DNA of 47,587 nt from Pseudomonadota bacterium (GTDB taxonomy: Bacteria > Pseudomonadota > Gammaproteobacteria > Steroidobacterales > Steroidobacteraceae). Of the stretch, positions 26,635-33,949 are shown one piece after another (within the stretch, counting starts at the first letter, position 1; each line of letters opens with the position of its first letter). The notes below the pieces were generated by a model that saw only the letters and a list, made by a program, of their open reading frames with translations, did not search any database and was not told the origin of the DNA. The stretch covers positions 1 to 47,587 of the forward strand of contig JAJZDX010000034.1 in the NCBI GenBank assembly GCA_021805865.1, in the 5' to 3' direction. The translations under genes and the position numbers were made by a program.

Positions 26635-27852
26635 ATGGCCACCCTTGGCTTCCTCGAGTGGCCGTTTTTCACGCAGCGGCACCGTGAGCTCGCCACGAGC
26701 GTCAGTGCCTGGGCCGCGGCACGATTCCTTCCGCGCGAGACCGCGGAGGATCGCGACTCGGTCGATACCGCCTGCCGCCGGATCGTACGCGACCTCGGCA
26801 GGGCCGGATGGACTCGATACTGCGTCCCCACTCGAGATGGGACCGGGTCGCAAGGTGGCACGAGCGGATTCGACGTGCGCGCGCTGGCACTAATCCGAGA
26901 GACCCTCGCCCGGCAGGATGCGCTCGCCGATTTCGCGTTTGCGATGCAAGGCCTCGGAAGCGGCGCGATTGCCCTCGCCGGCTCCCCGCAAATCCAGGAA
27001 CGGTATCTGGCGCCGGTGGCGGCGGGAGAGGCGATAGCCGCCTTCGCGCTGTCGGAGCCGGATGCGGGATCGGACGTCGCAGCCCTGCAATGCTGCGCGA
27101 CTCGCACGGCGGACGGGTACAGGCTGGAGGGCGAGAAGACCTGGATCTCCAATGGAGGGATAGCGGACTTCTATTGCGTATTCGCGCGTACGAGTCCGCC
27201 CGAAAGGAAGACGGACGGCACTACCTCGGCTGCTGGAATCAGCGCGTTTGTGGTGGAGGCTGCAACCGCGGGCCTTTCGGTCTCGAGAAGGATCGATACC
27301 CTCTCACCGCATCCGCTCGCGAGCCTCCAATTCCAAGGTTGCCTGGTGCCGCTGACCCACCGTCTCGGTGCCGAGGGCGAAGGGTTCAAGCTCGCAATGC
27401 AGACGCTCGATGTTTTCCGCACCTCGGTCGCAGCCGCCGCGGTCGGATTCGCGCAGCGGGCACTCGATGAGGCCCTCGCCCATTCGGTCGATCGGACCAT
27501 GTTCGGCCGCACGCTCGCGGATTTCCAGCTCACCCAGGCGGCGCTCGCGGACATGGCCACCGGAGTCGACGCCGCGCGCCTCCTGACGTATCGGGCCGCC
27601 TGGCTGCGCGACCGCGGGGAACGCGCCACGGGCGAAGTGGCCATGGCCAAGATGGCCGCCACCGAGGCCGCGCAGCAGGTCATCGATCGCGCGGTGCAGA
27701 TGTTCGGAGGGCGCGGGGTCTGCCGCGGCGAGATCATCGAGCGCCTCTATCGCGACATTCGTGCCCTGCGCATCTACGAAGGAGCCACCGAAGTGCAGAA
27801 GCTGATCATCGCCCGCGACCTGATCCGCCGCGCCGCGGGTACGCAATCTTGA
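26635..27852 (+). CDS. Acyl-CoA dehydrogenase
   Basis: A 405-residue flavoprotein of the acyl-CoA dehydrogenase family. It shows [16 protein letters not shown], the segment [19 protein letters not shown], and near the C-terminus [12 protein letters not shown] and [10 protein letters not shown], whose Glu is the usual catalytic base. The ATG at 26635 has GGAA at acceptable spacing. An alternative TTG at 26626 overlaps the previous stop. It introduces a double bond next to the CoA ester and passes electrons to ETF. Here it would act on the ring-opened or alicyclic CoA ester from the monooxygenase. Confidence 0.92.
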   Translation: MATLGFLEWPFFTQRHRELATSVSAWAAARFLPRETAEDRDSVDTACRRIVRDLGRAGWTRYCVPTRDGTGSQGGTSGFDVRALALIRETLARQDALADFAFAMQGLGSGAIALAGSPQIQERYLAPVAAGEAIAAFALSEPDAGSDVAALQCCATRTADGYRLEGEKTWISNGGIADFYCVFARTSPPERKTDGTTSAAGISAFVVEAATAGLSVSRRIDTLSPHPLASLQFQGCLVPLTHRLGAEGEGFKLAMQTLDVFRTSVAAAAVGFAQRALDEALAHSVDRTMFGRTLADFQLTQAALADMATGVDAARLLTYRAAWLRDRGERATGEVAMAKMAATEAAQQVIDRAVQMFGGRGVCRGEIIERLYRDIRALRIYEGATEVQKLIIARDLIRRAAGTQS

Positions 27853-28250
27853 GCCGACCGGGATTCCTGCAGCCGCCGGGATGGCCGCGTCCATCGGGAT
27901 ACAGCAACGGCGTAGCGGCGCAGGGCCGCCAGGTGTTCATCGCCGGCCAGATCGGCTGGGAACCAGGCAGCGGGCGTTTCACGAGCACGGCGCTCGCGGA
28001 TCAGGCGACGCAGGCGCTAAAAAACGTGCTCGCTGTGCTCGCCGAGGCAGAGGGGCAGCCGGAGCACATCGTGCGCATGACCTGGTATCTCACGAGCCGC
28101 TCCGAGTACGTTGCGCAGCTCAAGCAGATCGGAGCGGCCTACCGGGAGATCATGGGCAAGCACTTTCCAGCGATGAGCGCGATCGAAGTCGCGGCACTCA
28201 TCGAGCCGCTGGCGAAAGTCGAGATCGAGGCCACCGCGGTGATCCCCTAA
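27849..28250 (+). CDS. Rid (YjgF/YER057c/UK114) family protein lacking the catalytic Arg
   Basis: A 133-residue Rid-fold protein with [28 protein letters not shown] and the C-terminal [10 protein letters not shown]. True RidA imine deaminases have an Arg in the P-x-R-S segment. Here the segment is FPAMSAIEV with Met109, as in Rid subgroups for which deaminase activity is not expected. The start is TTG overlapping the acyl-CoA dehydrogenase stop (TTGA). A Rid protein in an operon for amino-aryl-CoA breakdown invites a role at an enamine or imine intermediate. The missing Arg argues against standard RidA chemistry. Confidence 0.88.
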   Translation: MSRPGFLQPPGWPRPSGYSNGVAAQGRQVFIAGQIGWEPGSGRFTSTALADQATQALKNVLAVLAEAEGQPEHIVRMTWYLTSRSEYVAQLKQIGAAYREIMGKHFPAMSAIEVAALIEPLAKVEIEATAVIP

Positions 28251-28273
28251 CTCAGGGATGCAGAGCAGACCCC

Positions 28274-29773
28274 ATGTGGCGACCTCCCGAGCGAATCCCC
28301 TATACACCCTCCCCCGGCCGCTGGCCCAGCGCCGCCGAAGCGGCCGCTTCGCGCCTGTTCTCGCCGGTGCGAATCGGTGTCCTGACGCTCCGGCAGCGCA
28401 CCTGGGTCCCCGCCATGGTCCCCTGGCGGGGGAGCGCCGACGGCTTCGTGACCGAGGACGTGCTCGACTGGTACGAGCGGTTTGCACGCGGCCGCCCGGG
28501 AGCGATCGTGGTCGAGGCGACCGGCATTCGGGACATCCCGAGCGGCCCATTGCTCAGGATCGGTCACGATCGTTTCCTGCCCGGTCTTCGCGAGCTCGCG
28601 CGCGTCGTGCGCGAAGCGAGCGAAGGTGAGACACGGCTGCTCATTCAGATCATCGACTTCCTGACCATCCGGCGACGGCCGGATCCCTTGAGATACTTCA
28701 GGGAGTTTCTGGCTATTACGCCGCGGCACCGCCATGCGTACGGGCGCCAAGATGCCCCTGAGGCAGACATACGCGCCTGGCTGGCATCTCGGCCGCGGGA
28801 GCAAATCTGCAAGATCCTGGACCGGCGCGAGCTCGAATCGCTCGACTATGGGTACCGTGAGCGCGTGACGGACACGCACCTGGAACCGATTCTTGCATTA
28901 CCCTCACAGCTTCCGGCTCTATTCGCGGACGCGGCTCGGCGAGCGCGGGAATGCGGCTTCGACGGCGTCGAGCTTCACTACGCTCACGCATACACGATGG
29001 CGTCGTTCCTCTCCCAACGCAACGAGCGCGCCGACGATTACGGCGGCGAGGCTCCAAATCGCGCTCGGCTGCCGCTCGAGGTTTTTGCACAGGTGCGCAA
29101 GACTGTCGGAGACGACTACGTCGTAGGCTGTCGATTTCTGGCGGAAGAATGCATCGATGGCGGCTCCACCTTGGACGATGCGACATACTTTGCCGGCGCG
29201 TTCGCTCGCGCCGGCATGGATTTCCTGTCTCTTTCCCGCGGCGGCAAGTTCGACGATGCGCGCCAGCCGAAAGTCGGCGAGGCGGCATACCCCTACACGG
29301 GAAGAAGCGGCTATGAATGCATGCCCTCGTACTACTCCGACGCTCGCGGTCCCTTCGGCCGCAACCTGGAGGCGACGGCGCGGATCCGCGCTGCGCTGCG
29401 CGGACAGCAGTTGAGCACGCCCATTGTCGCCGCAGGTGGCATTCACAGCTTCGAGCAGGCGGAAGCCCTCCTCGCACAAGACAAGGCGGATATCGCCGGG
29501 CTCGCCCGCCAGGCGCTCGCCGATCCCGACTGGTTCACCAAGGTTGCCCGCGGCCGGGGCGATGAGGTGCGGCTCTGCCTCTACACGAATTACTGCGAGG
29601 TCCTCGATCAGCGCCATCGGCAGGTGACCTGTGAGCTGTGGGATCGAGAGCGGCTCGATGAGCCGGGCGTGAAGCGCTCCACCGACGGCAAGCGTCGGCT
29701 GACCCCGCCTCTATGGGAGCCGGCCCATTCACACGCCCAATCGATCCCCTCCCCATCCGACCGTCATCCATGA
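28274..29773 (+). CDS. Old Yellow Enzyme-related NADH:flavin oxidoreductase
   Basis: A 499-residue FMN TIM-barrel protein. The barrel signature GVELHYAHAYTMASFLS and RADDYGGEAPNR, plus the late VAAGGIHSFEQAEALL and DIAGLARQALADPDWF, define the family. A C-terminal Cys region (LCLYTNYCEVLDQ...VTCELWDR) resembles the [4Fe-4S] segment of 2,4-dienoyl-CoA reductases, but only three of the four cysteines are obvious. The ATG at 28274 is preferred; the frame is open further upstream inside the Rid gene without similarity. It is the last intact gene of the operon and gives the cluster a second OYE besides the monooxygenase fusion, probably for another C=C reduction. Confidence 0.87.
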   Translation: MWRPPERIPYTPSPGRWPSAAEAAASRLFSPVRIGVLTLRQRTWVPAMVPWRGSADGFVTEDVLDWYERFARGRPGAIVVEATGIRDIPSGPLLRIGHDRFLPGLRELARVVREASEGETRLLIQIIDFLTIRRRPDPLRYFREFLAITPRHRHAYGRQDAPEADIRAWLASRPREQICKILDRRELESLDYGYRERVTDTHLEPILALPSQLPALFADAARRARECGFDGVELHYAHAYTMASFLSQRNERADDYGGEAPNRARLPLEVFAQVRKTVGDDYVVGCRFLAEECIDGGSTLDDATYFAGAFARAGMDFLSLSRGGKFDDARQPKVGEAAYPYTGRSGYECMPSYYSDARGPFGRNLEATARIRAALRGQQLSTPIVAAGGIHSFEQAEALLAQDKADIAGLARQALADPDWFTKVARGRGDEVRLCLYTNYCEVLDQRHRQVTCELWDRERLDEPGVKRSTDGKRRLTPPLWEPAHSHAQSIPSPSDRHP

Positions 29774-29781
29774 CCTGATGC

Positions 29782-29931
29782 CGCGACATGCTGGGCGGCG
29801 CCGGCACCAGCGCCGAATTCGTCCCCATCCGCCATATGCTGAATCTGGAAAGCGTCATCACCTACGAGGGCACCGAGACCATCCACCAGCTCGCTCTTGG
29901 GCGCGAGCTGACGGGCCCCAGCACATTCTGA
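29782..29931 (+). pseudogene. C-terminal remnant of a glutaryl-CoA dehydrogenase-like acyl-CoA dehydrogenase
   Basis: Fifty codons, ending in TGA, read [20 protein letters not shown], then [20 protein letters not shown] and RELTGPSTF. This is the terminal part of glutaryl-CoA dehydrogenase-type enzymes, including the YEGT motif with the catalytic Glu. An in-frame TGA lies two codons upstream (29776-29778), and the previous gene ends at 29773, so the first roughly 350 residues are missing. The preserved protein sequence suggests recent truncation. Glutaryl-CoA is the product expected from ring cleavage in anthraniloyl-CoA-type pathways, so the relic is functionally consistent with its neighbours. 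Confidence 0.85.
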
Positions 29932-29973
29932 TCGGGATCCGCCGGTGCAGAAAGCCCAGTGCCCAAATCAGCG

Positions 29974-29984
29974 CCCCCCCCCCC
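29974..29984. repeat. C11 homopolymer tract in the convergent intergenic region
   Basis: Eleven C residues follow the acyl-CoA dehydrogenase relic. The stretch 29932-30088 between the convergent units contains no gene and no clear terminator hairpin with a T-tract. Confidence 0.85.
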
Positions 29985-30088
29985 GGCACTACCGGAGAAG
30001 GTCAGAGGCACGCGGTGGACCGCACCACGCCCCCTGGCGCCGAGGTCATCGACGGATCAAGGCCAACCCATTCCGATACAGACGTTCC

Positions 30089-30529
30089 TCATTGCGCGGC
30101 ATCTGTCGATTGAGCCCCTTGGGGCAGTTGCCGGTAGAGGGCCGCGCTCAGCTCCGCGGGGATTGGAATCGACCTATACGTCTCCAACGACATGGTCACG
30201 ATGGTCTGCCGGGCGGTCATGCGCACGTCACCATTGATGCCCGTGCACCTCAATGCGAGCTCGAAGGAGCGCTTGCCGATGCTGTGAACAACGAGAGCGA
30301 TGACGACGTCCTCTCCCATCCGGCTCACGGCCCTGAAGTCTGCCTGAAGACGCACCGTCGGTATACCAAAGCGACGTTGCGTGATGCAGCCGGCGAATCC
30401 CTCCTCGAAGACGCCATCGAGCCAATCCTCAACCAGGTCGTTGAAAAGCACGAAATAGTGCGGATAGAAGACTATCCCCGCAGGATCACAATCGGAAAAT
30501 CGGATTCGTGTGATTTTGGCGAAGCTCAT
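30089..30529 (-). CDS. 4-hydroxybenzoyl-CoA thioesterase-family acyl-CoA thioesterase
   Basis: A 146-residue hotdog-fold thioesterase. The N-terminal FSDCDPAGIVFYPHYF is the 4HBT signature with the catalytic Asp. The central helix (DLVEDWLDGVF) and beta strands follow in the usual order. The ATG at 30529 begins MSFAKITRIRF; an in-frame start 12 codons upstream is possible. It is the last gene of a minus-strand series, 39 bp after the second cyclase. Thioesterases of this type often accompany 2-aminobenzoyl-CoA monooxygenase clusters and probably relieve CoA sequestration by dead-end aryl-CoA esters. Confidence 0.88.
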   Translation of the reverse strand: MSFAKITRIRFSDCDPAGIVFYPHYFVLFNDLVEDWLDGVFEEGFAGCITQRRFGIPTVRLQADFRAVSRMGEDVVIALVVHSIGKRSFELALRCTGINGDVRMTARQTIVTMSLETYRSIPIPAELSAALYRQLPQGAQSTDAAQ

Positions 30530-30568
30530 TACAGTGCCGCCCGTCCCTGACAATCTCATTTGCAAAGG

Positions 30569-31357
30569 TCACGTCAAGCGCGGGACCAATGCCAGGACAC
30601 GCAGCGGACTGCCAGAGCCATTGCGGATCTTGAGCGGCGGACAGATGATCACTGATCCCCTCGGCGGCAACAGCTCGAGATTCGTGAGGCACTGCAGGCC
30701 GTACCGCCCGCTGCCGTGCATGTAGTAATGGCAAGGATACGGCGGCCTCAAGTGTGCCCCTTGGCCTGCATCAGTCCCGATGGCCTCGGAACCGAAACCA
30801 ATGATGTCCCTTTCCTCGATCAGAAATCGGATGACCTCGACGTCGGGTCCCGGCGTATGCGGACCCTCCTCGTCGATATTCTGGTAGGCGCATGGGTCGC
30901 TGCGCTTCGACCAGTCGGAGCGCATCAGCAGCCACGAGCGCGGCAGAATTCTCCCGTGCTCTCGTTCCCAGTCCATGACGTAGTCCACCGTCAGCAGGAA
31001 ATCCGGGTTCGTCGCCACCCTTCCCGAACAATCGATGACACACGCGGGCCCGATAAGATGCTGTGGGGGAACCGTGTCGGTGGTGTTATTCGGCAGATCC
31101 CGACCCGACACCCAATGAATGGGCGCATCGAAATGGGTGCCCGTGTGCTCGCCGCATGAGAAGTTGTTCCAGTACCAGGCCGGCCCTCGCTCGTCGTAGC
31201 GAGAGATCTGCTCAAGGCGGAACGGCCAGCACTGGCCCGCCTCCGGCGGCAGCACGATGGGCGCAGTCTCGGGCGAGAGCGTCTGCGTCAGATCGACGAT
31301 GCGGATCGCACCAGAAGTCAGATCTGCGACAAGAGAGTCAAGTGTGTCGGAGGTCAT
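30569..31357 (-). CDS. Cyclase-family metal hydrolase (isatin hydrolase/kynurenine formamidase-like), copy 2
   Basis: A 262-residue PF04199 protein with the metal site HTGTHFDAPIHW and the same RYDERGPAWYWNNF, GPACVID, GTDAGQ and NGSGSPLRVLALVP segments as the protein at 21289-22092. The two are paralogs differing mainly at the N-terminus and in a few loops. AGAAGG lies upstream of the ATG. It follows the DUF35-SDR gene after 154 bp, a gap with a 14-bp inverted repeat, and precedes the thioesterase by 39 bp. A second specificity within one catabolic region is likely, for example a formamide versus a cyclic amide. Confidence 0.9.
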   Translation of the reverse strand: MTSDTLDSLVADLTSGAIRIVDLTQTLSPETAPIVLPPEAGQCWPFRLEQISRYDERGPAWYWNNFSCGEHTGTHFDAPIHWVSGRDLPNNTTDTVPPQHLIGPACVIDCSGRVATNPDFLLTVDYVMDWEREHGRILPRSWLLMRSDWSKRSDPCAYQNIDEEGPHTPGPDVEVIRFLIEERDIIGFGSEAIGTDAGQGAHLRPPYPCHYYMHGSGRYGLQCLTNLELLPPRGSVIICPPLKIRNGSGSPLRVLALVPRLT

Positions 31358-31426
31358 GAAGGGGGCCTTCTAATAAACGGGCTCGAGCGGAAGCACCGCC
31401 GCATACGGGCAGCACCCAATCGGTTA

Positions 31427-31440
31427 GGAAACGTGTTTCC
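31427..31440. repeat. Inverted repeat GGAAAC-GT-GTTTCC
   Basis: A perfect 6-bp inverted repeat with a 2-bp centre, 70 bp upstream of the second cyclase gene. It may be an operator for an internal promoter of the cyclase-thioesterase pair. No clear -35/-10 pair accompanies it. Confidence 0.35.
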
Positions 31441-31511
31441 CGCGTGGCGCCAATAGCCAAGCTCACATCCTTCAGCGGTGCGCATGGGTCACGCACGTCC
31501 GCGCGCTGTGC

Positions 31512-32777
31512 TCATCGGCCGATCGCCAGCTCTCGCTCGAGGATCTTCGGATCCTCGAGCCAGCGGGCGAGCCACTCCTGCGCCACCTCGCCCGGAAACA
31601 GGTCCTCGACTCCGTCCTGCAGCCCCTTGACGATGGCCTTGGCGAGTGCCTGTGCGCTCATCTTAGGCGGCGGCAGTTCCTGATTCCATTCGTCATCCAG
31701 GGGTCCTGGGAACACGTTTACCACGCGGACCCCTGCCGACTGCATCTCCGCACGCAGGCATTGCGCGAGAGAATAGGCTGCCGCCTTCGAGGCGGAATAC
31801 GTGCCATGCGTGGGAAAGCTCGACAAAGCGTACACGGACAGCAGGTTGACCCAGGCCGTGGCGCTCGAGTACCCATCTGCGCCGCGCGCGCGCATGACGG
31901 GTCCGAATTCCTGCGCCAACCGCAGCAGCCCCAGGTAGTTTACGTCCATCTCTGACCTGGCCGCTTCCGTCCCATAACGCGCGGCGATGCCATACGGCCG
32001 GTGCACTTCGGCGTTGTTGATCAAAATGTCCACCTTGGCGCCGAGCGCGGCCCCCAGGCTCTTGACGGAATCACCGTTCGTCACATCGAGCGGCACAACC
32101 GTCACCGCCTCGAGCCGTTCGACCTCCTCGAGCCCCGCGGACCTTTTCCACGGCTCAGCGCAGCCCGCCCACACGATGTCCGCTCCGGCGGCTACAAAGG
32201 CCCTCGTCAGAGCCTGGCCGAGCGCAGTCTTGCCATCGGTCACCAGCACCTTGCGGCACCTCGGATCGCACGTCATTTCCCGCAGATGAATGTCGTCGGC
32301 CATCTCCGCTGCCCCTTCGCAAATATCGAACCTGCCGGAAACTGCGATCAGCGCCGCCTGTCCCGCCTTATCGAGTCGTGCCACGATCCGTACCCGGCAT
32401 GGCGCAACCGCGACACCGCAGTGCAGATGGGCAAGGAGTGTCGGACCGCAGTCCAGGCGCACCATGCCCAGGCGCCATGGCATGCGGTCGCGGAAGTAGA
32501 GATCATGGCTGTGATGCAGCACTGTCTCCGAGATCAGCTCACCCTCGCCGGACTGCGCCTGCCATACGAGGTCGAGCGAAAGGCAGCGATGACAGGCTTC
32601 GCGCGGCGGATACTGCACGGTGCCGCATTCCGGGCAAACCTGCAGTTCGAAGCGCCCGAGCGCCGCCGCGGCGGTGAGACCGAGCGCGACCCGGCTGCGG
32701 CCGCGGGGCGGCAGCAGAGGCACTCGTGTGCGCAAAAGCGGATTCTTGCGCTTCGGCCGCCCGGGGGTCTCGCTCAT
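31512..32777 (-). CDS. DUF35 (ChsH2-like) OB-fold protein fused to a short-chain dehydrogenase
   Basis: A 421-residue two-domain protein. Residues 40-150 form a DUF35-type unit: a rubredoxin-like zinc ribbon with Cys48, 51, 62 and 65 (CPECGTVQYPPREACHRC), then an OB-fold strand set. From about 175 a SDR begins, with an atypical cofactor loop VTDGKTALGQAL, then ILINNAEVH, and an intact Ser314-Tyr327-Lys331 triad (LLSVYAL...TYSASKAAA). The ATG at 32777 overlaps the thiolase-like stop (ATGA). DUF35 proteins normally partner thiolase-like proteins, as in steroid side-chain retro-aldolases. Here the partner is the coupled upstream gene. The fused SDR suggests that a hydroxy/keto step is directly linked to that reaction. 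Confidence 0.88.
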   Translation of the reverse strand: MSETPGRPKRKNPLLRTRVPLLPPRGRSRVALGLTAAAALGRFELQVCPECGTVQYPPREACHRCLSLDLVWQAQSGEGELISETVLHHSHDLYFRDRMPWRLGMVRLDCGPTLLAHLHCGVAVAPCRVRIVARLDKAGQAALIAVSGRFDICEGAAEMADDIHLREMTCDPRCRKVLVTDGKTALGQALTRAFVAAGADIVWAGCAEPWKRSAGLEEVERLEAVTVVPLDVTNGDSVKSLGAALGAKVDILINNAEVHRPYGIAARYGTEAARSEMDVNYLGLLRLAQEFGPVMRARGADGYSSATAWVNLLSVYALSSFPTHGTYSASKAAAYSLAQCLRAEMQSAGVRVVNVFPGPLDDEWNQELPPPKMSAQALAKAIVKGLQDGVEDLFPGEVAQEWLARWLEDPKILERELAIGR

Positions 32778-33949
32778 GCCTTCGGCCCCGCCAGGATCGC
32801 CGCTCCGCAGCACAGCCCGCGATCGTAGTTGATCATCCCAAACCCGCTTACCAGTCCGATGCGTGCATTGGCCACGGCGGTGCCCTGAGCAGCGCCGGTC
32901 ACTTGGCGAATGGCCTCCGTCATGCCAAGAAAGCCACCGGCAGCCCCCGCCTGCCCCACCGAGAGCTGCCCGCCCGAAGTGTTGACCGGGAAGGTGCCAT
33001 CGGTCGTCAGACTGTGTTCACGGATGAATTGCGGCGCCTCCCCCTTGCCACAAAATCCCAGATCCTCCATCTGCATGGCGCTGATCACCGGATAATCATC
33101 GTAGGTCTGCAGAAAATCGATGTCCCGGCGGACCACCCCGGCCTGTGCAAACAGCTCCTCACGATCGAGCAGCCAGCCGCCGCGCATCTGGATCGGGTCC
33201 TCGGGAAACGAGTTGTGCCGTTCGATCGTCGCAAGCACATTCGCGAAGGACACCCCCAGGTCCTGCGCGCGAGCACGGCTCATGACCAGAAACGCTTCCG
33301 CGCCCGCGCACGGCATCACGCAGTCAAAGAGGCGCAACGGCTCCGCGATGGGTCTGGCATTGAGATATTCCTGAATCGTGAGCGGCATTTTGAAGAGCGC
33401 GTGCGCGTAGCGGAGCGCATTTTCCCGTTGCGCGATGCACAGCTTGCCAAAATCCTCGCGCCGTGCCCCGAAGACACGCATATAGTATGCGGTCAGAAAC
33501 GCGAAGCTCGCGTTCGGGCCACCAGAACCGTACGGATACACCGCGTCCCGGGCAAACTGGCTGAAGCTGCCGAGCGTGGCGCGAAACGTATCGACGTGAT
33601 TCGTGTCGGCGGCCACACACGCCACGATGGCCGCATCACCGGAAGCGACGGCGCGCAGCGCGCGGCGCAAGGCGACGATCGCCGACGCGCCGCCCATCGG
33701 GATGTGATCCAACCACCTCAGCGAAAGCCCCAGGTGCTGCGTCACGCCGACCGCCGTATCCGGCGCCAGAGTGAAGCTCGAGAGACACAGCCCCTCGAGG
33801 TCGGCCTTGCCAAGCCCGCTGCCTTCGAGCAATGCGCGCAGCGCACGGGCAACAAACCAATGAGCGCCGCGAGTCGAGTAGCGCACATATGGGATGCTGA
33901 CCGGCACGGCTACGACCACATCCTCGTAACCTGCTCGCCGCCGCTCCAT
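32774..33949 (-). CDS. Thiolase-fold protein without catalytic Cys/His (Ltp2-like retro-aldolase candidate)
   Basis: A 391-residue SCP2-thiolase/lipid-transfer-type protein. The fold is clear (ALRRALRAVASGDAAIVA, LEDLGFCGKGEAPQFI, FPVNTSGGQLS). The nucleophilic Cys position reads MGGASA with Gly87, and the GHPxGATG histidine is replaced in SVGQAGAAGG (Gln333). It is therefore unlikely to be a Claisen thiolase. Thiolase-like proteins with DUF35 partners include Ltp2, which catalyses retro-aldol cleavage in sterol side-chain degradation. The ATG at 33949 overlaps the ligase stop (TAATG), and the stop overlaps the DUF35-SDR start, so ligase, thiolase-like protein and partner are tightly coupled. 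Confidence 0.86.
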   Translation of the reverse strand: MERRRAGYEDVVVAVPVSIPYVRYSTRGAHWFVARALRALLEGSGLGKADLEGLCLSSFTLAPDTAVGVTQHLGLSLRWLDHIPMGGASAIVALRRALRAVASGDAAIVACVAADTNHVDTFRATLGSFSQFARDAVYPYGSGGPNASFAFLTAYYMRVFGARREDFGKLCIAQRENALRYAHALFKMPLTIQEYLNARPIAEPLRLFDCVMPCAGAEAFLVMSRARAQDLGVSFANVLATIERHNSFPEDPIQMRGGWLLDREELFAQAGVVRRDIDFLQTYDDYPVISAMQMEDLGFCGKGEAPQFIREHSLTTDGTFPVNTSGGQLSVGQAGAAGGFLGMTEAIRQVTGAAQGTAVANARIGLVSGFGMINYDRGLCCGAAILAGPKA

